NCBI RefSeq assembly: GCF_003151075.1 | Contig: NZ_CP029482.1 | Location: 3,534,001 to 3,598,000 of the forward strand | From: Pseudomonas sp. 31-12 | GTDB taxonomy: Bacteria; Pseudomonadota; Gammaproteobacteria; Pseudomonadales; Pseudomonadaceae | Direction of reading: 5' to 3' | DNA: 64,000 nucleotides | In this document: positions 43,586-52,543 of the stretch, piece after piece | How the letters are laid out: every line of letters starts with the position of its first letter | How positions within the stretch are numbered: the first letter of the stretch is position 1 | Translations under genes and position numbers: made by a program | The notes under the pieces: generated by a model | Told to the model about the DNA's origin: nothing | Database searches by the model: none | What the model saw: only the letters and a program-made list of their open reading frames with translations

Positions 43586-44944
43586 TTAGCGAATACCGGC
43601 GCCCGCCAGGGACTCCGGCGACCACTGCGCCTTGGACAGCGAGTCGATGTAACGGATGCCGCCGTAAGGGCCCACCACACCGTTGATGTTGTAGGACCCG
43701 CCGATCAGGTCGTAGATCATGAAAGGCGTGGAGTCAGGAACCTGCTTGTCATAGCTCTGGCTGAGGAACGCGAAAGAACCACGGTAGAGCTGACCGCGCG
43801 CGTCGTACTGGTCAGAAGCCAGTGCGGCCCAGCTGTCTTCATCCAGGTAGAAGCGGCGCTTCTGATAGACGTGACGTGCACCTGCCTTGAGGTTGCCTTC
43901 CACCACCCACACGCGGTGTTTCTCCCAGCGTACGAAGTCGGGCGCAAGGTGATTGGGCGTGGTCAGGCTTTTCGGATCCTGGGCGTAGGTCAATTTGTAG
44001 GTGTTGTACGGCACGATCATTTCTTGCTTGCCGACCAGCTTCCAGTCGTAACGATCCAGTGCGCCGTTAAACACAAACACATCGTCGTAAGTACCGGCGC
44101 CGGCAGTCCCCGGGTTCGGCGTGTCGTACGCCAGGTTCGGCGCCAATTTGACGCGGCGCTGGCCCGGCAGGTACTGCCAGGCGCGGCGCGGCTGCTCCAG
44201 CGGGTTGGCCGCATCCTTGAGCATGATCGACTCGCCGGCCCGACGCGCCGGCCCGGTGTAATACAACTTCATCTGGTAGTACACGTCAGCGCTGCTGATG
44301 GGCTGCGCCATATTTTCGTAGATCGGGTAAGTGATGAACGCCTGCCCCGTGGTCGCCAGGCTCGCCACCCCGGCCGAGTCGACGTTCCAGGAGTCGTACT
44401 TGGAGTTGATGTTGACGCCCTGATAACGCAGCAGGAAATTCCACATCGCCTCGCTGCCCGATTGCGGAATCGGGAACGGCACTCCGGGCAATACGTTGTC
44501 GATGGCCAGCCCGCCTTCCAGCGACTTGGCGCCATTGGCGTTCTTCACGCTGTTGTCCAGCACCGCTTGCGGCAAGGCGACGGTGCGATGGGTCGGGTAG
44601 ACATCGACGCGGTAGCTGGGGAAGCGCTTGGCCAGTTCAACCGTGGTGGCACTGAGCATGCCCTTGTACTGATCAACGTTCTTGCCATCGATCACCAACA
44701 CCGGTTTCTCGCTGGCGAAAGGGTCCGGACGCATGCTGTCGCCGGCCTTGAAACTGGCCGGGGCGGTGGTCAACCCGCCGGCATAGGCGGGAATGGAACC
44801 GTCGGCGCTGGCGGCTTTTTCGGCGCCGATCAGGGTCAGGCTGCTGCCCAGCCGGGCGGCTTCTTGTGTCGATACGGCTGCCTGTACATGAACGGCAGCG
44901 GCCATGGCCAGGGACGCGGCCAGCAGAGTTGGGACGAATTTCAT
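43586..44944 (-). CDS. DUF1329 outer-membrane-associated protein
   Basis: A 452-residue exported protein (signal MKFVPTLLAASLAMAAAVHVQA) of the DUF1329 family, which shares a LolA/LolB-like fold idea with lipid carriers. Family features include the LGSSLTLIGAEKAA start after the signal, NYRYQGVNINSKYDSWNVD-like region and PNLAYDTPNPGTAGAGTYDDV with the C-terminal SYNINGVVGPYGGIRYID. It always travels with DUF1302 and often with an RND pump, as here. AGGAG nine bases upstream supports the start. A role in handling hydrophobic molecules at the outer membrane is an inference. Confidence 0.9.
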   Translation of the reverse strand: MKFVPTLLAASLAMAAAVHVQAAVSTQEAARLGSSLTLIGAEKAASADGSIPAYAGGLTTAPASFKAGDSMRPDPFASEKPVLVIDGKNVDQYKGMLSATTVELAKRFPSYRVDVYPTHRTVALPQAVLDNSVKNANGAKSLEGGLAIDNVLPGVPFPIPQSGSEAMWNFLLRYQGVNINSKYDSWNVDSAGVASLATTGQAFITYPIYENMAQPISSADVYYQMKLYYTGPARRAGESIMLKDAANPLEQPRRAWQYLPGQRRVKLAPNLAYDTPNPGTAGAGTYDDVFVFNGALDRYDWKLVGKQEMIVPYNTYKLTYAQDPKSLTTPNHLAPDFVRWEKHRVWVVEGNLKAGARHVYQKRRFYLDEDSWAALASDQYDARGQLYRGSFAFLSQSYDKQVPDSTPFMIYDLIGGSYNINGVVGPYGGIRYIDSLSKAQWSPESLAGAGIR

Positions 44945-44982
44945 GGGTCATACTCCTGCTTAGTGACTAAGTATTGGGTGAA

Positions 44983-46998
44983 TCAGAAGGTGGTTTTCAG
45001 CGTCAGGTACAGCGCGCCACGGTCTTCGGTGGTCGCACCGCCGCCCGAGAAGGCTGAATAGCCACCGGCGTAGCACGCATAGTTTTCGTTACCGCTGAAG
45101 GCGTTCGGCGTGGAGCCGTCGCCACTTCCGGCGTTGGCAGCACCGGTGCTGTTGCCGCTGACATTGCACTTGTCAGCCTTGCCGAAGGCGTCCACGTACT
45201 TGAGGTCTACGAAGTACTTGTTGTAGATCGCTGCACCGACGCCTAACGCATAGTTGCCGGTGTCTTTCGCGCCACCGCCAGAGACAGGTGAAACACCGTC
45301 CAGCCCCACGTTGACGGACATCGGCAGGCTCATGTCCACGCCCGGGAATACCTGGTACCAGGTCGGCGTGAAATTGACCGCGATGCCCCAGTTGTCACGG
45401 GTCGGCGCATCGAGACCGCGGTAAGTGCTCTTGCCCTTGTAGAGCGCCTCGTTCTTGCTATCGAGCTTGAGCAGGTTGCTGTAATAGAGCTCGGCGAGCA
45501 GAACCGCCGAGTCGAACACCGGGGTCTTGGGCAGGGTCATCAGACCGTTGATCGTCCAGTGCAGCGTGTCGCCGGTGGCGCTCATGCTGTCGCCATCGTG
45601 CGGGGTGTCGTAGATGACACCGGTGGCCGCAGTTCGCGGAGGCAACAGACCGAGACCACGCCCCAGCCCAAGCGGACTGCTGGTGCTGACAATCGCCGGG
45701 ATACTGGCCAGCGGCATGTGATGGCGGATGTTCAGGTCACTGCCGACGCTGATACCGCCGATGTCCTTGGACAGGCTCAGGCCAAAGATGTCGATCTTGT
45801 CGGAGTACGCCAGTTGATAGGTGGCGGTGCTCAGCGAGTTCAGTGTGTTGACCACCGCCGGCACTTGACCTGCCGGGGCCGTGCCATTGGCATTGGCCGA
45901 GCTCAAACCCCTGGCGTCGAGCCAGGCCTGAGGCAAAATGTCCGACGTCTGGCGGTAGTAAACGCCGAGGGTGCCGTCCAGCCAGGCGGGCGACCATCTG
46001 GCCATAACGCCCCAATCGCCAGAATTACGAGGTGTCAGGTCATCGCCACGACGCACGTTGGTCAATGCGTTGCAAGGTGCCAGGCCGCAACCCAACGGGC
46101 TGCCTGGGACCACGGAATTGGTGTTGCCCAGCAGGAACGACTGCGCGCCGAAACCCACCAGATCGGAACCGCCATAGTAGGTGCCCGCCTCTGGCAGGCG
46201 CGCGGCATCCCAATCGAAGAAATACTGGGCACCCACCGTCAGCTCGGGATTGACCGTGAAGGACATCGACATCTGGTTGCGCGGGACAAACAGCTCCTTG
46301 GCCTCGGTGCCGGGCGATGCCGCCAGCTTGGCCAGGTCCAGGCCAGCCTGGCCGTAGCTGATCGAATGCACCGGGTTCAGGATGGTTTCGCCCCAGAACA
46401 CGTTGTGTTGCCCGGCCTTGACGCTGAACAGCGACTCCTCGCCCACTTCGGTGCTGTAAAACACGAAGGCGTCGAGGATTTCCCCGGAAGGACCGGTGTA
46501 GTAGCGCTGGGCGTAGTTGCTCAGGTGGGGACTGCCGTTACCGACATTGTCGCGAGTCACGGGCGCCAGGCGCGGGTCATTGGCGACCAGGCCCGAGGTG
46601 CCGCCATTGCCGTTGACGAACGGGTTGGAGTTGGAACCGGTGTTTTCATAGGCCTTGTCGTACCAACTCGCGGCACTGACACGAAAACCCATGTGGTCCT
46701 TGTAGACCACATCCATCTCGGTCAACAGGTCGACACGGTGGGTGATGTTGGTTCCGGCCTTGCGAAAGTTGTAGTCGCCGTCGTTGTTGTTCGGCGTGCC
46801 CAGCATGCGCTTGTCCGCACTTTCGGTGCGCACGCCGTAGTTGTACTTCACGGTGTTATCAAAACGCACGGCCCAGTCAGGATTGCCGGTATCGAGCTCG
46901 ACGGCGTGGGCCACCGGCATGGATGCAGCGAGAATGGCCAGGGCCAACAGACTGTGACGCGAAGGGTGTGTGTGGCCGTGACTCTTATTGTTATGCAT
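44983..46998 (-). CDS. DUF1302 outer-membrane protein
   Basis: A 671-residue exported protein (signal ending PVAHA) of the DUF1302 family, predicted as an outer-membrane beta barrel: alternating amphipathic strands throughout, with NPDWAVRFDNTVKYNYGVRTES right after the signal and a C-terminal strand ending in Phe (YLTLKTTF), the usual barrel end. It is the first gene of the leftward cluster with DUF1329, YCF48 and RND genes, 38 bases upstream of DUF1329. It probably imports or exports a hydrophobic substrate. A GGAGACACCGTA precedes the ATG. Confidence 0.9.
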   Translation of the reverse strand: MHNNKSHGHTHPSRHSLLALAILAASMPVAHAVELDTGNPDWAVRFDNTVKYNYGVRTESADKRMLGTPNNNDGDYNFRKAGTNITHRVDLLTEMDVVYKDHMGFRVSAASWYDKAYENTGSNSNPFVNGNGGTSGLVANDPRLAPVTRDNVGNGSPHLSNYAQRYYTGPSGEILDAFVFYSTEVGEESLFSVKAGQHNVFWGETILNPVHSISYGQAGLDLAKLAASPGTEAKELFVPRNQMSMSFTVNPELTVGAQYFFDWDAARLPEAGTYYGGSDLVGFGAQSFLLGNTNSVVPGSPLGCGLAPCNALTNVRRGDDLTPRNSGDWGVMARWSPAWLDGTLGVYYRQTSDILPQAWLDARGLSSANANGTAPAGQVPAVVNTLNSLSTATYQLAYSDKIDIFGLSLSKDIGGISVGSDLNIRHHMPLASIPAIVSTSSPLGLGRGLGLLPPRTAATGVIYDTPHDGDSMSATGDTLHWTINGLMTLPKTPVFDSAVLLAELYYSNLLKLDSKNEALYKGKSTYRGLDAPTRDNWGIAVNFTPTWYQVFPGVDMSLPMSVNVGLDGVSPVSGGGAKDTGNYALGVGAAIYNKYFVDLKYVDAFGKADKCNVSGNSTGAANAGSGDGSTPNAFSGNENYACYAGGYSAFSGGGATTEDRGALYLTLKTTF

Positions 46999-47129
46999 TA
47001 CGGTGTCTCCGCCATGTTGTACTTATTTTTAAGCGCAGCTTTCCTTGCACAGGCCCTGGTGAAAGGGCCGGCGTTTTTTTCTCGCGTCAGAGCAGTTGCC
47101 GGACGTATCGCGGCCGGCCAGATGCCTGA

Positions 47130-47696
47130 CTAGCGATCCAGTTCGAGAATGAGTGCTTCGGCTTGCGGGCAATGGCCAAAGCCCGAGGCAGGATTGAGAT
47201 GGCCGACCTCGCCGAGGTTGACCAGTTCGCTGCCCCAGTCGCGGGCCATCCGGGTGACGGCCTCGAAGCTCGCTAGGTGATCATTGGTGCTGCCGGCGAC
47301 GATGCTGCGAAAAGGCAGAGCGCCGGCAGGCAGAGGGTCCCAGCCGTGGGTTCGAAGGGTTTCAGCGGACGGATAGCCCTGGGGCCAGGAGGCATTGAGG
47401 TCCGGCGGCGTGGCCAGCAGCGCGCCCTTGATCGGGGCGCGATGCCGGGCCGCCCAGTGCGCGACCATCAGCACACCGGCGCTGTGGGCGACGAGAATCA
47501 CCGAGCCGTCGATCTGCTCCAGTTCCTGCTGGAGCGCCCGGACCCGGGCCGCGCAGTCGAGCTTGTCGGTTTCAAGCGGCGGGACGCTGCGCACGTTGCT
47601 CAACCGGGCCTCCAGCAGCGTTTGCCAGTGCTCGGCAACGTGGTCGCGCAGACCCGGTACGATCAGAACGGTTGCGGCAGTTTGCAGTTTGTTCAC
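47130..47696 (-). CDS. RBBP9/YdeN-type alpha/beta hydrolase
   Basis: A 188-residue serine hydrolase of the RBBP9/YdeN family. The nucleophile is in VAHSAGVLM (GxSxG variant AHSAG), the acid likely in GSTNDHLAS, and the His in GEVGHLNPASG. The N-terminal VLIVPGLRDHVAEHWQ is the typical oxyanion-hole start. The GTG at 47696 is chosen because it gives the normal family length; the frame runs open to 47825 through AT-rich DNA. It lies just upstream of the DUF1302 cluster on the same strand but 130 bases away, and is divergent from the AraC regulator gene; two copies of the repeated 15-bp element lie ~90-130 bases upstream of it, suggesting control by that regulator. Confidence 0.85.
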   Translation of the reverse strand: MNKLQTAATVLIVPGLRDHVAEHWQTLLEARLSNVRSVPPLETDKLDCAARVRALQQELEQIDGSVILVAHSAGVLMVAHWAARHRAPIKGALLATPPDLNASWPQGYPSAETLRTHGWDPLPAGALPFRSIVAGSTNDHLASFEAVTRMARDWGSELVNLGEVGHLNPASGFGHCPQAEALILELDR

Positions 47697-47787
47697 TTGA
47701 ACACCTTCGCCTTCACGATGACTCGACTGGCTGTGTTGCCAGCATCTTTTTGTAGGTCCGACATTAAAGAGCCCACACCCGGTTCGC

Positions 47788-47823
47788 TTTTCATTTGACG
47801 ACAGCGATTTTTCTTTTGATGAC
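47788..47823. promoter_or_regulatory. direct-repeat element pair, candidate AraC operator
   Basis: TTTTCATTTGACGAC (47788-47802) and TTTTCTTTTGATGAC (47809-47823) are direct repeats at a 21-bp period, two helical turns. A third copy, TTTTCATTTCATGAC, lies at 47881-47895 in front of the AraC gene. The same pair with the same 21-bp spacing occurs upstream of the quinone oxidoreductase operon. Direct repeats with a 21-bp period are what AraC-family activators bind. Confidence 0.6.
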
Positions 47824-47955
47824 ACCGGGATTGCCGCCGATCAGTCGTCGTTGAGAAGCTGAAAACGCCTCTGCAAAAACTTTTCATTTCATGACGTGCT
47901 GGCTATAGTCGGCCACGCTCATTTCCATCGAGTCCCCACCAGGGAAGACTTCTGC

Positions 47956-49005
47956 ATGACCAAGCTTGTTCGCGCCGCCGTCTTGACCAACTACCTGGAA
48001 GTGGCCCACTACCTGGCGCTCAATCCCCATGATTTGCTGGCGAACGTCGGACTGAGCAAGGCCCGCCTGCAAGCCCCCGAGCATCGTATTCCGATCGATT
48101 CGGCGGTGCGCCTGCTGGAGGATTCGGCGGCGGCCAGCGGTTGTCAGACCTTCGGCCTGAGCATGGCCGAATCGCGTCAGCTCTCGGATTTCGGCGTCGT
48201 CAGCCTGCTGCTGACTCATCAGCGAACGCTGCGCGATGCGTTGCACGTGTTGGTGAATTACCGCCATCTGATGAACGATTCCCTGGCGATCTTTGTTGAG
48301 GAAGCGGGCAGGATGGTGATCATTCGCGAGGAAGTGGTCACCGAGTCCCCCATGCCCTGTCGCCAAGCCAATGAACTGGCCATTGGTGTGATGTTCCGGC
48401 TCTGCGCCGCCCTGCTCGGTGCGCATTGGCACCCCTACAGCGTCAACTTCACTCACCAGGCTCCGGACAACCTGCAGCTACATCGGCGTCTGTTCGGTTG
48501 CAACCTGGAGTTCGGCAGCGAGTTCAATGGCATCGTCTGCCCCGATGCCAGTCTCGACATGACCAACCCTCAGGCCGACCCGGCCATGGCCCGTTACGCC
48601 CAACGCTACCTGGACTCGCTGCAGAGCCCCGAAGGACCGTCGACCCTGTTCGAAGTGCGCAAGGCCATCTACCTGCTGCTGCCCATGGGGCGCGCCACCA
48701 TCGAGCAAATCGCCCAGACCTAGGGCATGAACGTGCGCACGCTGCAGCGTCGCCTTAAAGACGATGGCTGCGCGTTCAACGACCTGATCAACGAAGTGCG
48801 CCGCGACCTGGTGCTGCGTTATCTGGAGAACCCGAATTACTCGCTGGGCCGGATCGCCGACATGCTCGGCTATTCCATGGCGAGCTCTTTCACACGCTGG
48901 TTTATCACGCAATTCGGCATGCCGCCCGCCACCTGGCGCAGCACGCAAAAGCCCGGTCTTTCCAAGGCCTCGACGGACACCCCACCCTCCCTTGGCCCCA
49001 CATAA
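47956..49005 (+). pseudogene. AraC-family regulator interrupted by an in-frame amber codon
   Basis: The frame encodes an AraC regulator of the type with an N-terminal AraC-binding-domain (starts MTKLVRAAVLTNYLEVA) and a C-terminal double HTH. At 48721-48723 the codon after IEQIAQT is TAG, then the frame resumes with GMNVRTLQRRLKDDGCAFND and runs through the second HTH (YSLGRIADMLGYSMASSFTRWF) to a stop at 49005. The family has Leu here (IAxxLGMxxRTLQRRL), so a single TTG-to-TAG change explains it. The 255-residue product would lack most of the DNA-binding domain; an internal ATG at 48727 could express the last 92 residues. Either the gene is dead, the stop is suppressed, or there is a sequence error. 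It sits between the hydrolase and the catabolic operon it may control. Confidence 0.85.
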
Positions 49006-49013
49006 TCCTGAGC

Positions 49014-49046
49014 AAAAAAAACGGCGACTGCTGGTGCAGTCGCCGT
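49014..49046 (-). terminator. rho-independent terminator of the leftward operon
   Basis: An 11-bp perfect stem ACGGCGACTGC/GCAGTCGCCGT (49021-49031, 49036-49046) with loop TGGT, followed on the minus strand by a run of eight T (49014-49021 as A on the plus strand). It lies ~100 bases after the YeiH stop and would end the seven-gene operon. The T-run orientation favours the minus strand. Confidence 0.85.
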
Positions 49047-49142
49047 AAAAAACCGGTGCTTGTGACGCCGGTCGAGTGCCGCACGACGCTGGAGTTAACG
49101 CAATGCGGCGGCTGTGGAACAGGGTGCGGCATGCCGTGGGAC

Positions 49143-50153
49143 TTACATCCCCCAGCGCAGTAAAAGCAGCACAAGAATCACAAGGAACACGGTCTCCCCC
49201 ACCATCAGCAGGATCGGCTTGAGGCCAACGGCGGCCAGTTCCTTGAGTTGGGTTTTCATGCCCAGGGCGCTGATCGAAACCACTAGGCACCAGCGCGACA
49301 ATTCATTGATCGCCCCCTGCACCTGCGGCGCGACCCATCCGGTGCTGTTGATACAGGCCAGAATCAGAAAACCGACAGCGAACCACGGCAACAGCGGCGG
49401 CCGTTTGCCTGTGGGGTCGGCACCTTGCATTCGCGTAATCATGGCCGCGCAGACGATCACTGGCAGCAGCATCGCGACACGCATCAACTTGACGACCGTG
49501 GCCGTATCGCCGGTCTCGGTCGACAGGCTGTAACCGGCGCCGACCACCTGGGCGACATCGTGGATGGTCGCGCCCAAAAACACCCCGGCCACCTGCGGCG
49601 ACAACGACAGCCAGTTGGCGATCATCGGATAGACGATCATTGCCAGGGTTGAAAGCGCCGACACCCCAATCACGGTAAATAACGTGGCACGCTCTTTCTG
49701 CGGATGGTTTGGCAGCGCCGCCGCCAGCGCCAAGGCTGCCGAGGCACCGCAGATGGCGGTCGCCCCGCCAGTGAGCATCCCGAACAAACGCTGAAAACCC
49801 AGAGCCTTGGCCGCGATCACCGAGACGCCGATGGTCACGACCACCAGAATCACCACCAGGGCCACCGGTTTCCAACCCAGCGCCGCCATCTGTTCAAGGG
49901 TGATGCGCATGCCCAGCAACGCCACGCCGATGCGCAATACAGTGCGCGCCGTGAACTCGATACCGGCCTTGCACACGCCGTCACTCGCCAGGAAGTTGAG
50001 CGCCATGCCCAGCAACAAGGCAAACAGCATCACCGGCGCACCGTAATGCTCGGACAGAAAGGAAGCGGCAGCCGCGACGATCAAGCTGACGATGAAGCCG
50101 GGCGCCAACTCGCGCGTTCGGCTATGGATTCGGGTGAGAGCAATGGCGCTCAT
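49143..50153 (-). CDS. YeiH-family (UPF0324) membrane protein
   Basis: A 336-residue polytopic protein with about ten TMs, matching the YeiH/UPF0324 family, annotated by others as putative sulfate exporters: GMALNFLASDGVCKAGIEFTARTVLRIGVALLGMRIT and GGATAICGASAALALAAALP and GVFLGATIHDVAQVVGAGYS are family blocks. The start at 50153 overlaps the Rieske stop (ATGA), so the frame continuing to 50324 is not used. It is the last gene of the operon. If it exports a sulfonate/sulfite product, the pathway might handle a sulfur-containing substrate; that is speculation. Confidence 0.85.
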   Translation of the reverse strand: MSAIALTRIHSRTRELAPGFIVSLIVAAAASFLSEHYGAPVMLFALLLGMALNFLASDGVCKAGIEFTARTVLRIGVALLGMRITLEQMAALGWKPVALVVILVVVTIGVSVIAAKALGFQRLFGMLTGGATAICGASAALALAAALPNHPQKERATLFTVIGVSALSTLAMIVYPMIANWLSLSPQVAGVFLGATIHDVAQVVGAGYSLSTETGDTATVVKLMRVAMLLPVIVCAAMITRMQGADPTGKRPPLLPWFAVGFLILACINSTGWVAPQVQGAINELSRWCLVVSISALGMKTQLKELAAVGLKPILLMVGETVFLVILVLLLLRWGM

Positions 50154-50476
50154 GGCGCGGACTCCTGGGAAACGATGACAATAAAGGCCTGGTCGTCGAC
50201 CACCTCGACCGGGTAGTTGGCGACTTTGAGTGCGTTGGAGTTGAGCAAATAGCCGCTGGCCAGATCGAAACGCAGCCCATGGGCGCAGCATTGAATCGTT
50301 CGCCCGTCGAGGCGCCCGCCACACAGCGAGGCGCCCTGGTGCGGGCAGCTATCGTCGATGGCGAACAAATGCCCGTCGACGTTGAACAGCGCCAGACTTT
50401 TGTCTTCAAACTCGAACAGCGCACGGCCACCGGCCTGCGGGTGTTTGCCGGCAGGTACGGGAATACGTTTGATCAT
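50150..50476 (-). CDS. Rieske-type ferredoxin
   Basis: A 108-residue Rieske [2Fe-2S] protein with both ligand boxes: CPHQG (Cys44, His46) and CCAHG (Cys63, His66), spaced as expected. It resembles the small ferredoxin components of ring-hydroxylating oxygenases or nitrite-reductase small subunits. No oxygenase large subunit is in the operon, so the electron acceptor is unknown; the quinone oxidoreductase or the TauD-type enzyme do not normally need it. Four bases of overlap link it with both neighbours. Confidence 0.9.
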   Translation of the reverse strand: MIKRIPVPAGKHPQAGGRALFEFEDKSLALFNVDGHLFAIDDSCPHQGASLCGGRLDGRTIQCCAHGLRFDLASGYLLNSNALKVANYPVEVVDDQAFIVIVSQESAP

Positions 50477-51135
50477 GCCGGCTGCCGCTCGCGATCACTT
50501 TCCTTGAGTGCTTCATTCATGGCCCCGAGCAGCGCCTGGGCAGGTTGTGCTCCGATCACTGTCATACGGCCGTCGAACTGAAAGCCTGGCACGCCACTGG
50601 TCGCTCCGGGGAATCCGTCAAAAGGCGTGGCGTCGCCCTTCAGGCAATCGAGCACCGTGTTCGTATCGACGCCGCAGGAGCGGGCAATCGCGAGCAACGT
50701 CTCACGGCAACCGAGGTTTTCGCCTTTGCGGAAATAAGCGGCGAACAGTCGTTCGAGCAACATTTCACGCTGAGTAGCATTGCCCAGCGCGCTGACCCGC
50801 TCGAACAAACGATGGGCGTCAGCGGTGTTGGGCATCGTTTCGATGCGGCCGAGGTCGATGGCCAGTCCAACTGCCCTGGCAGCCTGCTGAACCTGGGCCT
50901 GACGCACGGTCATGGCGCCGGCATTACCCAGACGCTTGCGATAGAAATCGGCGAAGGGTTCACCTTCTACCGGCAACTGAGGCAGCAACTGCACCCCATG
51001 CCACGCCGTGGTGATCTGCACACCCGGATGGCGACTGCGAAACTGGACCTGCGCATGCTCCAATTGGCGCTTGCCGATCAAGCACCAGGGGCAGATGAAA
51101 TCGAAAAACACGTCAATCCGTAAACGACCACTCAC
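50473..51135 (-). CDS. DsbA-family (FrnE/HCCA-isomerase-like) protein
   Basis: A 220-residue thioredoxin-fold protein. FFDFICPWCLIGKRQLE contains CPWC (Cys15, Cys18) in the place of the DsbA active site, and the rest fits the FrnE/2-hydroxychromene-2-carboxylate isomerase subfamily (GVPGFQFDGRMTVIGAQPAQALL at the end, the cis-Pro loop). It has no signal peptide, so it acts in the cytoplasm. The GTG at 51135 overlaps the MFS stop (GTGA) and has GAGGTGA upstream; a GTG at 51150 is also in frame. It could be a disulfide oxidoreductase or a glutathione-dependent isomerase of the pathway. Confidence 0.85.
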   Translation of the reverse strand: MSGRLRIDVFFDFICPWCLIGKRQLEHAQVQFRSRHPGVQITTAWHGVQLLPQLPVEGEPFADFYRKRLGNAGAMTVRQAQVQQAARAVGLAIDLGRIETMPNTADAHRLFERVSALGNATQREMLLERLFAAYFRKGENLGCRETLLAIARSCGVDTNTVLDCLKGDATPFDGFPGATSGVPGFQFDGRMTVIGAQPAQALLGAMNEALKESDRERQPA

Positions 51136-52451
51136 AACTTCACCTCGCACGCTGCTGTACCGGGCACGTCATCGACGCGCTCATCCCTCATCCGAGCGAT
51201 GTCTTTGTGGTAATGACACAGGGCATAAAAGAACACCGCCGCCGCCAGGACACTGACGAGGGGCACCAGTTGGAAGGCGCCGTGCAGGCCGATCACATCG
51301 GACACTCGGCCGGTGATGAACGGCCCCGGCGCCAGGCCCAGCATGTTGTTGGCCAGGGTCAAGGTGGCGAACGCCGTGCCGTGGACCGAGTGATGGGTCA
51401 GATTGGCAACCATGGCCCCGGCCGGGCCGGTGGTGCCCGCGGCAATCAGCATGCCCAGGCAGATCATCCCCAGTTGCGCAGGCCCCGGCGGCAACGCGAA
51501 GGCCAGCGACAACAGCACGCAGCTGCCCAGGCAGTATGCGATGGCCAGGGACACCTTGCGCTCCGGTGAATGACGGCACAGACGGTCACTGAGCATGCCG
51601 CACAGGATCATCCCCACGCCGCTGCACAGCACGATGATCGCTGCCATGCCCCCGGCTTTGTCCGTGCCCATGTCGTAGTAGCGATTCAAATAACTGGGCA
51701 TCCACACGATGACCGTGCCGCCGACGAACAGTTGTAAGCCACTGCCAACATAAGTGGCGATCACCGAGCGGCTGGAAAACAGCGTGCGCAACGGGTGCTT
51801 GATCGTCGCGGCGGCCTTGCTCACCAAGCGCTGCGGGGCGATGCGTGCTTCCTTGACGATGATCGGGTAAAGCATTGCCAGGACCAGGCCGAACAGCGCC
51901 ATGCCGGCAAACGACCAGCGCCAGCCAAGCTTGGCCGCGATGGCGCCGCCCAGGGCCATGCCCAATACCGATCCAAACATGCCGCCCGCCATGAAGGCAC
52001 TGGCCAGCGTGGCCCGCATATGTTTGGGGAAGACGGAAATCACCACCGCGATGCCGACGCTGCCGTACGCCGCTTCGCCGACGCCGACCATGAACCGTGC
52101 AATGAACATCTGCTGATAGTCCTGCGCCACTGCGCAGCCCAGTGTCGCCAGACTCCACAGCAAAGCCATCAGCGCCAGGCTCTTGACCCGGCCGAAGCGA
52201 TCCGCCAGCAATGACAGGGGAAATGTCAGCAGCCCCACCATCAGCGCGACAATGCCACTGAGCAGGCCGAGCTGACCGTCGCTCAGGGCCCATTCGCCCT
52301 TGAGCATCGGAAACACCGCGTTCAGCACCTGGCGCGACATGTAATCGGAAATCAACAGCCCGAACGTCAGGGCGAAGACTATCCAGGCATATTTGCGCGC
52401 AACCACGACAGCACCGTCGTCATCGTCTGCGGCGATTGGGTGAAAGGCCAT
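51132..52451 (-). CDS. MFS transporter
   Basis: A 439-residue major-facilitator protein with 12 TMs; the loop-2/3 motif LADRFGRVKSLA and R in FIARFMVGVGEAAYGSVG are typical. It resembles the aromatic-acid/sugar-acid uptake branch (ACS/phthalate-like) rather than drug exporters, so it probably imports the substrate of the operon. GAGGAGGCTGC upstream supports the ATG. It lies 93 bases after the BKACE gene and overlaps the next gene by four bases. Confidence 0.9.
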   Translation of the reverse strand: MAFHPIAADDDDGAVVVARKYAWIVFALTFGLLISDYMSRQVLNAVFPMLKGEWALSDGQLGLLSGIVALMVGLLTFPLSLLADRFGRVKSLALMALLWSLATLGCAVAQDYQQMFIARFMVGVGEAAYGSVGIAVVISVFPKHMRATLASAFMAGGMFGSVLGMALGGAIAAKLGWRWSFAGMALFGLVLAMLYPIIVKEARIAPQRLVSKAAATIKHPLRTLFSSRSVIATYVGSGLQLFVGGTVIVWMPSYLNRYYDMGTDKAGGMAAIIVLCSGVGMILCGMLSDRLCRHSPERKVSLAIAYCLGSCVLLSLAFALPPGPAQLGMICLGMLIAAGTTGPAGAMVANLTHHSVHGTAFATLTLANNMLGLAPGPFITGRVSDVIGLHGAFQLVPLVSVLAAAVFFYALCHYHKDIARMRDERVDDVPGTAACEVKL

Positions 52452-52543
52452 GCAGCCTCCTCAAAGCTTTGTTTTATTGTTGTTATCAAGCGCGTTGCAG
52501 TGCAGTGAGCGGGAGGCCACTGACCTCCCCCTTCGTCTGTCGA

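Noticed and set aside
43529..45061. Long plus-strand frame opposite DUF1329
   Set aside because: Antisense of a clear DUF1329 gene with a signal peptide; no independent start signal or domain.
47040..47080. GGCCCT/AGGGCC hairpin followed by T7 on the plus strand
   Set aside because: It looks like a terminator, but no plus-strand gene ends there; it lies in the leader of the DUF1302 gene, so its role is unclear.
45559..47133. Long open plus-strand frame (524 codons)
   Set aside because: It lies fully opposite the DUF1302 gene; composition is Gly/Arg/Val/Gln-rich as expected for the antisense of high-GC coding DNA, with no family resemblance.
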